A stretch of DNA of 64,000 bases, from positions 1 through 64,000 of the forward strand of contig SVHH01000004.1 in assembly GCA_015055945.1 (NCBI GenBank), given 5' to 3'. The DNA comes from Clostridiales bacterium. GTDB lineage: Bacteria; Bacillota; Clostridia; Christensenellales; Borkfalkiaceae. Positions 34,091 to 43,616 of the stretch are shown here, one piece after another. The translations under genes and the position numbers were made by a program. Position 1 is the first letter of the stretch. Each line of letters opens with the position of its first letter. The notes under the pieces are model-generated. The model worked only from the letters and a program-made list of their open reading frames with translations. It was not told where the DNA came from and did not search any database.

Positions 34091-36331
34091 ATGAAAAAAA
34101 TTCTATCACTATTTTTGGCATTATTGATAGTATTTGGTGGAACTTTAGGCGTTGCTTGTAATAGCACTGCCGACGGTGGAAGCGAGCACACTTGCGTTTA
34201 TAACGACGTTAAGTATGATGCGGTAAATCACTGGAACGAATGTTCTTGCGGCAAAACTATTTCTATTGAAAAACATAGTTTTACCAAGGGTAAATGCGCT
34301 TGCGGATACAACGACCCAGATTACGTTGAACCGTCAAACCCATCTAATCCATCAAATCCGTCAAATCCAGATCCGATTATTCCTACGCCCACTCCTACAC
34401 CAGAGCCCGAAGATGCTGATACTATAATGCGCTTTGTGGTTACAAGTGATGTGCATTATAGAGGTAAAACAGGTGAAAGGGATAGCGCTGATAGATTAGC
34501 GTCAATCTTTGAATCTGCTTACGAATATACTGACAATCAAACCGAGTATAAGAACTTGGACGGTATTTTCTTTGTTGGCGATAATACTGACAACGGAACG
34601 GAAGCCGAACAAACTGCTTTCTTTAACTATGTAAATGAAAACACCAGAGAAGGGACTTTTGCTCGTGCAGTAATGGGTAACCACGAATACGTAGATGGTG
34701 GATACAGCAATATTTCGGCAGGCTTGGAAATGTTTCTTAAATGTTCTGGGTATGAAGATGATGATATGCATTTTGAAATTAACGATTATCACTTCATTAT
34801 GCTTTCAATTGATAAGTATAAATCAGGGCAAGCAAAATATGAATTCATAACTAGTTCTAAGAGAGAATGGTTAAAGGCGGAACTTGACAAAGCGCTTGCC
34901 GATGACCCCACTGGCGAAAAGCCGATTTTCGTATTCCAACACGTAGCGCCGTCTGAAACTATGTTAGGTTCAAACTCAGCGGGGGACCCCAACTTGAAAA
35001 CATTGCTCGATAGTTATCCCAACGTAGTAGACTTTTCAGGGCACACTCACCGTCCCTTAACCGACCCAGGTTCTATTTGGCAAGGCACTTTCACCGCGTT
35101 GCAAACGGGTTCTATGGCGTATTTAGACCTTAATATTACTGGACATCCCACTTACAACGATGCTGGCATTGTTTCAGTAGATGAAAACGGTGGTTGGTAT
35201 AATGGTGGCGCTAAATTCTCAATCCGTAACGCAATTATGTATTATATTTGCGAACTTGATGAAAACAACGTTTTAACCATTAAAGTCATCAACGCGTTGA
35301 CTGGAAATATTGTTGGCGACCCTTACGTTATAGATTCATTTGGCGATCCTACTGGTTTTGATTATACCGATGAAAGAAAAACAAATTCAGTTGCTCCTAC
35401 ATTTAAGGGTAGTGATACTATTACATTAAAGTCAACTATAGGTTCAAACCTTTCATTCTCTTTCCCACAAGCAACTTGCAAAGACGTAGTTCAAAACTAT
35501 CGTATTGAAGTTTATGAAGGCGCAACTTTAGTTAAAACTGAATATAAGCACGCTGGAAGTTTCTGGGGAGACTTAATGCCCGAAACAATGAACGTTTCTT
35601 TCGGTGGCTTAAAGGCTGCAACTAAGTATACTTTGAAAGTATATGCAGTAAATTCTTTTGCAAAAGAAAGCATACCTTTAACTAAAGAGTTTACTACTGA
35701 TGCATATTCAGCAAACGCTATTGCTGATATCTTCTCAGTTAAGTTTAACGCAGACGGCTCTGCTACCGATACCGTTACAAATACAACCTTAAAAACTGTA
35801 GGCGCACCCGCAATTTCTGACGGCGTTGCAACTTTTGACGGAAACGACGCTTTCGTTTATGAAAAAGCAAGTGCGTGGTATCCTATATTGAAAGAAGCCT
35901 TTACCATTGAAACTTACGTTAATCAAACCACAAACGTTAAAAAAGCAATTGTCGGCAGTATGGAGTACGGTGGCTTTGGCTTACACTACGTTGACGGTAA
36001 TTATAGAATGATGATTTATGGTACATCAAGTGAAAGTGGACAATCCTTTAGCACGCCAGTAAGCACTGGAGAATGGACGCACTTAGTTGGCGTTTATGAT
36101 GGAACGAATATTCACGTTTATATTAACGGCGTGTTAATGGGCTCTCAACAGATAAAAGGTGCTTTCACTCCTTCAATATATGACGCGCAAAGTCTTGTTA
36201 TTGGCGCAGATGTAAATGGTAAAAATACTATAGAAGATTACGGTAAATGCCAACTCAAGTCTGTTAATATTTACTCTGGAGCGTTAACGCAAGAACAAAT
36301 CTCAAACCTTTATAACGGTTATTCTAACTAA
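34091..36331 (+). CDS. Surface lipoprotein with metallophosphoesterase, FN3-like and LamG-like domains
   Basis: Encodes 746 residues. Lipoprotein signal with lipidated Cys23; a cysteine knuckle region (CVYND...CSCGK...CACGY, 34-72) like the repeats of the 13390 lipoprotein; a flexible SNP/PTP repeat linker (about 81-105). The calcineurin-like phosphoesterase follows: SDVHYRG (119-125), FVGDNTDNG, MGNHEY and SGHTHRP, all metal ligands present. Then an FN3-like segment (about 435-540) and a C-terminal LamG/concanavalin-type domain (about 590-740) that may bind glycan. An extracellular phosphatase tethered to the cell, with the substrate unknown. Confidence 0.8.
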   Translation: MKKILSLFLALLIVFGGTLGVACNSTADGGSEHTCVYNDVKYDAVNHWNECSCGKTISIEKHSFTKGKCACGYNDPDYVEPSNPSNPSNPSNPDPIIPTPTPTPEPEDADTIMRFVVTSDVHYRGKTGERDSADRLASIFESAYEYTDNQTEYKNLDGIFFVGDNTDNGTEAEQTAFFNYVNENTREGTFARAVMGNHEYVDGGYSNISAGLEMFLKCSGYEDDDMHFEINDYHFIMLSIDKYKSGQAKYEFITSSKREWLKAELDKALADDPTGEKPIFVFQHVAPSETMLGSNSAGDPNLKTLLDSYPNVVDFSGHTHRPLTDPGSIWQGTFTALQTGSMAYLDLNITGHPTYNDAGIVSVDENGGWYNGGAKFSIRNAIMYYICELDENNVLTIKVINALTGNIVGDPYVIDSFGDPTGFDYTDERKTNSVAPTFKGSDTITLKSTIGSNLSFSFPQATCKDVVQNYRIEVYEGATLVKTEYKHAGSFWGDLMPETMNVSFGGLKAATKYTLKVYAVNSFAKESIPLTKEFTTDAYSANAIADIFSVKFNADGSATDTVTNTTLKTVGAPAISDGVATFDGNDAFVYEKASAWYPILKEAFTIETYVNQTTNVKKAIVGSMEYGGFGLHYVDGNYRMMIYGTSSESGQSFSTPVSTGEWTHLVGVYDGTNIHVYINGVLMGSQQIKGAFTPSIYDAQSLVIGADVNGKNTIEDYGKCQLKSVNIYSGALTQEQISNLYNGYSN

Positions 36332-36336
36332 TATTA

Positions 36337-36370
36337 AACCCCCGTGGTAATTCCGCGGGGGTTATTTTTT
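36337..36370 (+). terminator. Intrinsic terminator
   Basis: AACCCCCG/CGGGGGTT arms with an extended TGG/CCG inner stem, then ATTTTTT. Confidence 0.85.
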
Positions 36371-36383
36371 AAATATGTATTCG

Positions 36384-37814
36384 TTATTTTTTGTCTAAAG
36401 CGTCAACAGCGTCGGCAATATGGGTAAATTGTGATTTTTTAGAGTGCTTGTCAACGTGGATTTTGTTTACGTCGCCATGGGTTAAACAACCCGCGCCACC
36501 GATACAACCACCAACGCACGCCATACCTTCAATAAAGTTGCCGTCAAGCATTCTCTTTGATGCTTTAAGTAGGGCAACTCTGCACGCTTCAATACCGTCG
36601 CAAGGTACTGCCTTTAAGTCAAAGCCTTCAATACCGCGCTCTTTAATACCTTCGGCAACGGCTTCAGAAAGCCCGCAGTTTCTTGCAAAAATTCTTCCGT
36701 AATACGATGCGTCAGCAATATCGTATTCGGGCAAAGAGTTGATTTCAATATCTTTGCTATCGAATAACGCTTGTAATTCTTCAAAGGTTATAACGCTGTC
36801 AACAAAGTCCTTCACTTCTTCTTTTTGGAATTCCATTTTCTTAGCAGTGCACGGTCCTACGAAAACAACTTTTGCAGTAGGGTCATCTTGTTTAATCTTC
36901 TTAGCGATAGTTGCCATAGGGGACAAATTATGTGAAATGTAACCAGATAGGTCGGGGAATTGTTTTTTAACGTAAGAAACGAAGGCTGGGCAGCAAGAAC
37001 TTGTCAAAAAGCCTTTTTCCGCAAGTTCTTTTGCTTCGGAAAGCGCCACGATATCCGCACCGAGCGCGGCTTCAGTTATACCGTAAAAACCTAAGTTTTT
37101 AATACCTGATAAAACTTGACCTAATTTTGCGTAAGTAAACTGACTAGCAATTGCGGGGGCAACCACCGCGTAAACTTTATACTCGGTGTTGTCTTTGCTG
37201 TTCTTTATCAAGTCGATAACGTCTAAAATAAAAGACTTGTCGTTAATAGCGCCCCACGGACATTGATAAACGCACGCACCGCAAGAAATGCACTTTTCAT
37301 CATTGATTTGCGCTGCCTTATTTTCGTCCATAGAAATTGCCTTAACCTTGCACGCGCGCTCGCACGGGCGTTTATGGTTAATGATTGCACTGTAAGGGCA
37401 TACCTTAGAGCAAAGCCCACACTCAACGCATTTATCCTTGTCGATATGCGCTTTTTGGTTACGGTCAATGGTGATTGCGCCCTTTTTACAAGCATCTTCG
37501 CAACGGTGTGCTAAACAACCACGGCAAGCATCAGTTACTTCATAACCACCCATAGGACATTCATCACACGCAATATCAATTACTTCAATAACGTTCTTTT
37601 TCGTTTTATCGCCACCCATAGCAAGTTTAACGCGCTCTATCACTATTGCTTGTTCTTTGTAAATACAGCAACGCATAGTAGGTTCTTTACCAGGTACGAT
37701 AATTTTAGGAATATTCATTAAGTTTTCTTGCAAAGTTCCTTGCCAGTGAAAGCGTGCAACTTCCCTTAAAACTTTATACTTTAAGTGTTGGACTTTGGTA
37801 TCAAAAATTCTCAT
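36384..37814 (-). CDS. [FeFe]-hydrogenase, group-B-like
   Basis: Encodes 476 residues. Several ferredoxin motifs (CDECPMGG...[17 protein letters not shown] and [13 protein letters not shown]) precede the H-cluster domain. The three H-cluster motifs are [16 protein letters not shown] (where group A has MPCxxKxxE) and [14 protein letters not shown]. The PCTAKK variant and N-terminal cysteine-rich region are typical of the poorly characterised group B enzymes of fermentative anaerobes. It probably couples ferredoxin to hydrogen, complementing the ferredoxin-producing Hdr-Flx complex. 17 bases downstream of a LysR gene in the same operon. No maturases (HydE/F/G) are in the window. Confidence 0.85.
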   Translation of the reverse strand: MRIFDTKVQHLKYKVLREVARFHWQGTLQENLMNIPKIIVPGKEPTMRCCIYKEQAIVIERVKLAMGGDKTKKNVIEVIDIACDECPMGGYEVTDACRGCLAHRCEDACKKGAITIDRNQKAHIDKDKCVECGLCSKVCPYSAIINHKRPCERACKVKAISMDENKAAQINDEKCISCGACVYQCPWGAINDKSFILDVIDLIKNSKDNTEYKVYAVVAPAIASQFTYAKLGQVLSGIKNLGFYGITEAALGADIVALSEAKELAEKGFLTSSCCPAFVSYVKKQFPDLSGYISHNLSPMATIAKKIKQDDPTAKVVFVGPCTAKKMEFQKEEVKDFVDSVITFEELQALFDSKDIEINSLPEYDIADASYYGRIFARNCGLSEAVAEGIKERGIEGFDLKAVPCDGIEACRVALLKASKRMLDGNFIEGMACVGGCIGGAGCLTHGDVNKIHVDKHSKKSQFTHIADAVDALDKK

Positions 37815-37831
37815 AAAAAATTGTCCTTAAA

Positions 37832-38764
37832 TTAAATTTTGTTAAAATATTTATTTTTTGCTTCGAGTATTTTATTTATAAACTCGTTATCAAGTTTAGT
37901 TAAATGGTATTTTTTTCTATAAATGAGCACGTCTTTATAAGTTTTGGTGTTAAAAGTGCACTTTCTTTCCACAAGGTTATACTTATCTTTCAAGTCCTGT
38001 GGTATGGGGGATACCCACATATAAGTGTTGGGTACTTGTTCTAAAAGCGTAAACTGAACGCCGCGTTCAAACACCATTATGCGTTTTTTAGAAAATTCAG
38101 ATAGTTCCGCTCTTTTAACGTCGATAAGGGGAAGGGACGGCACGTACGGGTCGCCGTGCGTAATTTCAATGCACCCCGCTAAATCTTCAGCAACGATAAC
38201 GTCTTTTTTCGCCAAGGGGTTATCCTTTGACATGGCCATAACGTAAGAAAATTCGTTAAGCATTTCATAGTTTAACTTCTTTTCTTCAAAAAGGGTGTTA
38301 AAGTACTTTTCAAACGCGCTTTGGTATCTTACAATACCTAAATCGTATTCTTCTTTAACTACGTTTAATATAGAACGCATAGAGTTAGTTTCTTTATAAA
38401 CAATTTCAGCTGATGCGGAGTTTTCTAAAGATTTAGAAAACTCTGAAAAAGCGTAAGAAAAATAACTTGCTCTAGGTACGCAAACGGATAGGCGCAATTG
38501 CTTTTCGTTGCGGTTTTCATAGATAGATTCTATCTTTTTAATTTGCGTTAGCGCGTTTTTAGCGTAGAGCAAAAATTCTTCGCCATCGATGGTTATTTCT
38601 AAACCTTTAGAAGAGCGTTTGAATATCTTAATCTTAAGGTCGCTCTCAAGCGCCTTAATTGCTCTACTTAAGTTAGGTTGCGAAGTATAAAGGTTTTCCG
38701 CAGCCTTACTAATAGAGCGCGTATTTGCTACTTCAACAGCGTATTTCATATGTAGAATATTCAT
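37832..38764 (-). CDS. LysR-family transcriptional regulator
   Basis: Encodes 310 residues. N-terminal winged helix: MKYAVEVANTRSISKAAENLYTSQPNLSRAIKALE (about 5-40). C-terminal effector domain of about 220 residues. Divergent from the MFS transporter gene and co-directional with the downstream hydrogenase, so it may control either. AGGAGA precedes its start. The inducer is unknown. Confidence 0.85.
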   Translation of the reverse strand: MNILHMKYAVEVANTRSISKAAENLYTSQPNLSRAIKALESDLKIKIFKRSSKGLEITIDGEEFLLYAKNALTQIKKIESIYENRNEKQLRLSVCVPRASYFSYAFSEFSKSLENSASAEIVYKETNSMRSILNVVKEEYDLGIVRYQSAFEKYFNTLFEEKKLNYEMLNEFSYVMAMSKDNPLAKKDVIVAEDLAGCIEITHGDPYVPSLPLIDVKRAELSEFSKKRIMVFERGVQFTLLEQVPNTYMWVSPIPQDLKDKYNLVERKCTFNTKTYKDVLIYRKKYHLTKLDNEFINKILEAKNKYFNKI

Positions 38765-38876
38765 AAAAATCTTTCTCCTATTATACCATATAGTTATATA
38801 GAGCCTAACTTTAAGTCAAGTATAACACATTTTATATGTTAAAACAAGCGTTTAACTTAACTTAAAAAATTTAATT

Positions 38877-38893
38877 TACGAAAAACTTTCGTA
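38877..38893. promoter_or_regulatory. Inverted repeat, candidate LysR operator
   Basis: TACGAAA-AAC-TTTCGTA, 7-bp arms, in the divergent intergenic region just upstream of the MFS promoter. A second symmetric element, TATA-GT-TATA, lies near 38790-38799 by the LysR start. Confidence 0.5.
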
Positions 38894-38902
38894 TTAAAAA
38901 CA

Positions 38903-38932
38903 TTGTACTTTACTAGTAATTAGTGGTATACT
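38903..38932 (+). promoter_or_regulatory. Promoter of MFS gene
   Basis: TTGTAC 38903-38908, 18-bp spacer, TATACT 38927-38932. Confidence 0.55.
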
Positions 38933-38972
38933 ATTTATGAGAATAAAATGATATAATTTATAGGAGTTCTTT

Positions 38973-40322
38973 ATGGAAGAATTAAGAGAGCAACTAAACG
39001 CTCAAAAGCAAGAAAAACAACTCCCGTCTTGGTATAAATGGGTAATTGTTGGACTTTGCTTTATTATGGTTATGTTGTGCTTAGGGTTTTGTTCATCACC
39101 GTATAGTTGGTATATTAACTATATAGTGCCCTATCTTGGCGTTCCAGAATCTTTGTATTCAATAGGTAAAAGCATAAGATTTATAACTACTGCTGTGGTA
39201 AACTTGTTCTTTGGCTTTTTAGTTTCAAAGTTTGGTACTAAAAAACTTATTTTAACAGGTCTTTGCTGTTTAATCGGTTCAATGTTATGCAATGCTTTCG
39301 CAACCGATTTAAGTTTAATTTACGTTGGCGGGGTCTTGCTTGGCTTAGGTCTTGCGTGGACAACAACTACAATCGTAGGCTTCGTTGTAAATCAATGGTG
39401 TAAAGAAAACAAGGGTACGATTATGGGTGCTATTTTAGCATCTAACGGTCTTGGGTCAACTATTGCAACCTTTGCGTTGAAACCCGTTATTGAAAGAACC
39501 GCTACAAGTTTTAAAACTTCTTACATAATCGTTGCAATAACTCTTGCATGCGTCGCAGTGCTTATCTTGTTCTTTTATAAAGATAAACCCAAAAAATTTG
39601 GCGAACCCGTAGAAAAACCTGGTAAGAAAAAAGCCAAAAGAGGTCAATCTTGGACGGGTATTGAATTCAAAGAGGCTATCAGAAAACCTTACTTTTACGT
39701 TGCGCTCGTTTGCATCTTCTTTACAGGCATGGTTCTTCAAAGTATCACTGGTGTTGCAACTCCTCACTTGCAAAACGTAGGTCTTGATAAAAGTTTTGTT
39801 GACGTCACCATTATCGTTCACTCAGTTGCTCTTATCACTTTTAAGTTCTTGACGGGCTTTATGTATGACAAATGGGGGTTAAGAAAAACAATAACCACCT
39901 GCGCAATAAGTGGCGTAATCGTTATGGTATTGCTTGCGCTTGTGTCCAACAGCGCGTTGGGTATGGTTTATGCAATAACTTACAGCGTATTTTCATCACT
40001 TGCATTACCGCTTGAAACAATAATGCTACCCATCTATGCAAACGACTTGTTTGGTGAAAAGGCATATGGAAAAACCCTTGGTTTATTCGTATCAGTAAAC
40101 ACCGCAGGCTATGCGTTGGGCGCGCCCCTTGCAAGTTTGTGTAAAGATATTAGCGGAAGTTATGTGTTCTCTTTCTTCCTTGGCGCAGCGCTTATGACTG
40201 TTATAGTAATCGTTATGCAGTTCGTAATTAACGCATCAAAGAGAGAAAGAAAAAGAGTTGTTGAAAAAGAAGAAGCGGAAAGACTTGCTATCGAACAAGA
40301 ACAAGAAGTCGCAGCAAACTAA
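38973..40322 (+). CDS. MFS transporter (oxalate/formate antiporter-like)
   Basis: Encodes 449 residues with twelve helices split by a basic central loop (about 205-225). FGFLVSKFGTKKL between helices 2 and 3 and FMYDKWGLRK between 8 and 9 are MFS signature loops. The layout is closest to the OFA-type organic anion group, which would fit export of a fermentation acid, but the substrate is inference. Long charged C-terminal tail rich in Glu and Arg. Confidence 0.75.
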   Translation: MEELREQLNAQKQEKQLPSWYKWVIVGLCFIMVMLCLGFCSSPYSWYINYIVPYLGVPESLYSIGKSIRFITTAVVNLFFGFLVSKFGTKKLILTGLCCLIGSMLCNAFATDLSLIYVGGVLLGLGLAWTTTTIVGFVVNQWCKENKGTIMGAILASNGLGSTIATFALKPVIERTATSFKTSYIIVAITLACVAVLILFFYKDKPKKFGEPVEKPGKKKAKRGQSWTGIEFKEAIRKPYFYVALVCIFFTGMVLQSITGVATPHLQNVGLDKSFVDVTIIVHSVALITFKFLTGFMYDKWGLRKTITTCAISGVIVMVLLALVSNSALGMVYAITYSVFSSLALPLETIMLPIYANDLFGEKAYGKTLGLFVSVNTAGYALGAPLASLCKDISGSYVFSFFLGAALMTVIVIVMQFVINASKRERKRVVEKEEAERLAIEQEQEVAAN

Positions 40323-40339
40323 AAATTAAAAGTAAACTT

Positions 40340-40378
40340 AAACGCGTGTTCATTTGAACACGCGTTTGTTGTTTTATT
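40340..40378. terminator. Bidirectional terminator
   Basis: AAACGCGTGTTC (40340-40351)-ATTT-GAACACGCGTTT (40356-40367), between the convergent MFS and pflA genes. Confidence 0.8.
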
Positions 40379-41078
40379 TTTCTATTAAACTGTTTAGTTT
40401 TTCCATTTGTTCTTTAGTGGGGGTGGGAATATCCTTAAACGGAAAAGGAATTTTCATATCGTCATACTTAACTTGGCAAATCTTCTTAAACGCAAGAAGT
40501 TCTATCTTTTCAACACACTTAAACTTTTTCTTTAATTCGTTTAAGTTTTTAATGTTTTGCTCGTTATCGTTAAGGGTGGGGATAATAACTTGCCTTATCC
40601 ATACGGGGATATTCTTCTCGTTAAGGTATGATAAAAAATCTATTACCTCATCGTATTCACAACCCACGTGTTTTTTGTAAAGGCTACCTTCGGTATACTT
40701 AATATCGAGTAAAACCCTATCGGTAAATTTTAGTGCGCATTTTACACCGTCGTTAAGATAGCAACCAGAAGTATCAAGGCAAGTGTTTATGCCGTTTTGT
40801 TTACAGAGCGCAAATAATTCTTTAACGAACTCCGCTTGAGAAAGCGGCTCACCACCAGAAAGGGTTACGCCGCCGATATCACCAAAATACTCCTTAAAGC
40901 GCAAGGCTTTTTCTAAAACTTCTTCCGGGGTAAAACTATTATTTTGATTAAATTCCCAAGTATCGGGGTTATGACAGCACCCACAGCGTAGTGGGCAGCC
41001 TTGCATAAAACAAACAAATCTTACGCCAGGCCCGTCAACCGTGCCAAGACTTTGGAAAGAGTGGATATATCCGTTCAT
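40374..41078 (-). CDS. pflA: Pyruvate formate-lyase activating enzyme
   Basis: Encodes 234 residues of the radical SAM family. The cluster motif CPLRCGCCHNPDTW gives the CxxxCxxC spacing of activating enzymes. TLSGGEPL and LLDIKYTEG follow as the SAM-binding and core strands. It generates the glycyl radical on PflB. Two bases downstream of pflB in the same operon. Confidence 0.95.
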   Translation of the reverse strand: MNGYIHSFQSLGTVDGPGVRFVCFMQGCPLRCGCCHNPDTWEFNQNNSFTPEEVLEKALRFKEYFGDIGGVTLSGGEPLSQAEFVKELFALCKQNGINTCLDTSGCYLNDGVKCALKFTDRVLLDIKYTEGSLYKKHVGCEYDEVIDFLSYLNEKNIPVWIRQVIIPTLNDNEQNIKNLNELKKKFKCVEKIELLAFKKICQVKYDDMKIPFPFKDIPTPTKEQMEKLNSLIEK

Positions 41079-41080
41079 AA

Positions 41081-43312
41081 TTACATACTTTCGTGGAAAG
41101 TACGGCTGATAACTTCGCGTTGTTGTTCTTTAGAAAGTTTGTGGAAGTTTACCGCATAGCCCGAAACTCTTATGGTAAGGTTGGGGTATTCATCGGGGTT
41201 TTCATAAGCCTTTATAAGCGTTTCTCTATTAAGAACGTTTACGTTGATGTGATGAGCGTTTTTCTTAAAGTAACCGTCTAAGATGTTTACTAAGTTGTTA
41301 ATTCTATCTTCTTCGGTCTTGCCCAAAGCATCGGGCGCGATAGAGAAAGTGTTAGAAATACCGTCACGGCAATCTTCATACCTTAGTTTAGCAACCGAGT
41401 TAAGTGATGCAAGCGCACCGTTTTCTTCACGGTTGTGCATGGGGTTAGCACCGGGGGCAAAGGGTGCGGCTGCTTTTCTACCGTCGGGGGTTGCACCAGT
41501 GTTTTTGCCGTACATTACGTTGCTGGTAATAGTGAGAACTGAAAGGGTGTGTTCAGCACCGCGATAAGTGGGGGTTTTTCTAAGTTCGGTAATAACAAGG
41601 TGAGTTAAATCTTTAGCAATTAAGTCAACTCTATCGTCGTCGTTACCATATTTGGGGAACGCACCAACCGTTTCAAAATCAACTATAAAGCCGTTTTCGT
41701 TTTTGATAGGTTTTACGTTTGCGTACTTAATTGCTGAAAGTGAGTCCGCCACAACTGAAAGGCCAGCAATACCGAACGCCATAAATCTATGAACGTCAGT
41801 ATCGTGGAGAGCCATTTGCGTCTTTTCATACGCGTATTTATCGTGCATATAGTGGATAACGTTCATGGTGTTTACGTAGAGTTTTGAAAGCCAACTTACG
41901 TAAATATCATAACGTTTTTTAACCGTTTCATAATCGAGTTTATCACCAGATAAAACTTCCATTTGCGGGCCGATATGGATATCGCTTGTCGCATCGTAAC
42001 CGCCGTTTAGAGCGATAAGAAGAAGTTTTGCAAGGTTGCAGCGCGCGCCGAAAAATTGCATTTGTTTACCGATTTTCATTGCTGAAACGCAGCAAGCAAT
42101 GGCGTAGTCATCGCCGTATATAGGACGCATTAAATCATCGTTTTCATATTGAATAGAGTCGGTGTCCGCCGATACTTTTGCACAGAATTTTTTGAAGTTT
42201 TTAGGCAAGTTATTTGACCATAAAACCGTAAGGTTAGGTTCGGGTGAAGAACCTAAAGTATAAAGGGTATTGAGCATACGGAAAGTGCTTTTAGTAACTA
42301 AAGTTTTTCCATTTTCGCCCATACCGCCGAGCGCTTCGGTAATCCACATGGGATCGCCGCCGAAAAGTTCGTTATATTCGGGGGTGCGCAAGTGGCGTGC
42401 CATACGGAGTTTCATAACGAAATCGTCCATTAATTCTTGCGCGCCTTCTTCGGTTAAAACGCCCGCCTTTATATCGCGCTCGATATAGATGTCAAAGAAA
42501 GTGCTAACACGGCCGAGCGACATAGCAGCACCGTTTTGTTCTTTTATTGCACCAAGGTAACCAAAGTAAGTCCATTGAATTGCTTCTTTAGCATCCTTTG
42601 CGGGTTGAGAAATATCAAAGCCGTAAGTAAGCGCCATTGCCTTTAAGTTGCCAAGGAAAGCAATTTGTTGGAAAAGTTCTTCGTCAAGCCTAATGGTGTC
42701 AGTATTAAAGTTGCCGTTTGCAAGGCAATCTTTATCTTTTTTCTTTTCTTCAATAAGTTTGTCAACGCCGTAAAGCGCAACCCTACGGTAATCGCCTATA
42801 ATTCTACCTCTGCCGTACGCATCGGGAAGTCCAGTGATAACGTGGCACTTTCTAGCCATGCGCATTTCATCGGTATACGCACGGAAAACACCGTCGTTAT
42901 GAGTGGTGCGGAAACGGAATTCTTGCTTAACCTTGTCGCTTAAAGTATAGCCGTAAGCTTCACACGCTTGCTTAACCATACGCATACCGCCAAAGGGGTT
43001 TACGCTGCGCTTTAAGGGTGCATCGGTTTGTAAGCCAACGATAATTTCGTTGGCTTTATCAAGATAGCCAGGCTTAAAAGCGTTGGGGGATGCAACAGTT
43101 TCGGTGTCAACGTCTAAAACGCCGCCTTTAGCGCGTTCTTCCTTAAAGAGCGCGTTGAGTTTATCCATAAGGGCAGAAGTTCTTTTAGTTGCTTTTGCTA
43201 AGAAAGAACTGTCGCCTTCATACGCGGTATAGTTGGTTTGAATAAAATCTCTAACGTCGATTTCATCTTGCCATTTGCCTTTGATGAAATTTTTCCAGTT
43301 TAAGTGTTCCAT
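41081..43312 (-). CDS. pflB: Pyruvate formate-lyase
   Basis: Encodes 743 residues, which convert pyruvate and CoA to acetyl-CoA and formate. The catalytic pair is Cys407-Cys408 ([10 protein letters not shown]) and the glycyl radical site is RVSGYAV (715-721, Gly718). ATG 43312 has AAGGAG upstream; an in-frame upstream ATG at 43363 falls inside the riboswitch terminator and is rejected. Transcription starts beyond a ZTP riboswitch, so synthesis of this formate source is linked to one-carbon folate status. No formate transporter is adjacent. Confidence 0.95.
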   Translation of the reverse strand: MEHLNWKNFIKGKWQDEIDVRDFIQTNYTAYEGDSSFLAKATKRTSALMDKLNALFKEERAKGGVLDVDTETVASPNAFKPGYLDKANEIIVGLQTDAPLKRSVNPFGGMRMVKQACEAYGYTLSDKVKQEFRFRTTHNDGVFRAYTDEMRMARKCHVITGLPDAYGRGRIIGDYRRVALYGVDKLIEEKKKDKDCLANGNFNTDTIRLDEELFQQIAFLGNLKAMALTYGFDISQPAKDAKEAIQWTYFGYLGAIKEQNGAAMSLGRVSTFFDIYIERDIKAGVLTEEGAQELMDDFVMKLRMARHLRTPEYNELFGGDPMWITEALGGMGENGKTLVTKSTFRMLNTLYTLGSSPEPNLTVLWSNNLPKNFKKFCAKVSADTDSIQYENDDLMRPIYGDDYAIACCVSAMKIGKQMQFFGARCNLAKLLLIALNGGYDATSDIHIGPQMEVLSGDKLDYETVKKRYDIYVSWLSKLYVNTMNVIHYMHDKYAYEKTQMALHDTDVHRFMAFGIAGLSVVADSLSAIKYANVKPIKNENGFIVDFETVGAFPKYGNDDDRVDLIAKDLTHLVITELRKTPTYRGAEHTLSVLTITSNVMYGKNTGATPDGRKAAAPFAPGANPMHNREENGALASLNSVAKLRYEDCRDGISNTFSIAPDALGKTEEDRINNLVNILDGYFKKNAHHINVNVLNRETLIKAYENPDEYPNLTIRVSGYAVNFHKLSKEQQREVISRTFHESM

Positions 43313-43339
43313 AAAAACTCCTTTGTGGAATTGCCGTAT

Positions 43340-43446
43340 AAAAAAAGGGCAATCCAACTTCATAAAAAGTGAATTGCCCAGACGGTCGGCATATATCCGA
43401 TACGTTCCCTTGCGGTTACCCGCTTGTCCGTCAGTTACGTATCAGC
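43340..43446 (-). promoter_or_regulatory. ZTP (pfl-motif) riboswitch with terminator, upstream of pflB
   Basis: Read on the minus strand. P1 is GATACGT (43443-43437) with ACGTATC (43405-43399); inside lies ACTGACGG, then a GCGGGTAACCGC hairpin. After P1 comes the diagnostic core CCGTCTGGGCA (43385-43375); GACGG and CCGTC can form the pseudoknot. GGGCAAT at 43379-43373, partly the same bases as the core, pairs with ATTGCCC (43353-43347), followed by seven T. Ligand binding to the core would therefore block the terminator and switch pflBA on when ZMP/ZTP signals folate shortage. Known for the pfl motif; the match here is by eye. Confidence 0.85.
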
Positions 43447-43452
43447 ATAATT

Positions 43453-43482
43453 ATTATAACATCATAAAAATAGAATTGTCAA
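43453..43482 (-). promoter_or_regulatory. pflBA promoter (minus strand)
   Basis: Minus-strand TTGACA (43482-43477), 18-bp spacer, TATAAT (43458-43453) preceded by TGT. Transcription would begin just before the riboswitch. Confidence 0.85.
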
Positions 43483-43573
43483 GTTTAAAACCAAAAAACA
43501 AAAATATATTTTTACGCTCTACTAATATCTTTGTCAATGCCTATCGTAGCAAAGGTTTTTCGTAAGGGTAAAT

Positions 43574-43603
43574 TAAAGAAAAAAAGCACCTAAAAAGGTG
43601 CTT
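43574..43603 (-). terminator. Terminator of the SLC13-like gene
   Basis: Minus-strand AAGCACC/GGTGCTT stem followed by a T-rich run. Confidence 0.75.
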
Positions 43604-43616
43604 AAATTATGTTTAT

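Noticed and set aside
34325..34400. Short tandem repeats resembling a repeat array
   Set aside because: They encode an in-frame Ser-Asn-Pro and Pro-Thr linker in the lipoprotein; not CRISPR or an independent repeat.
43313..43363. Upstream ATG of pflB adding 17 residues
   Set aside because: It lies within the riboswitch terminator and has no ribosome site; ATG 43312 has AAGGAG.
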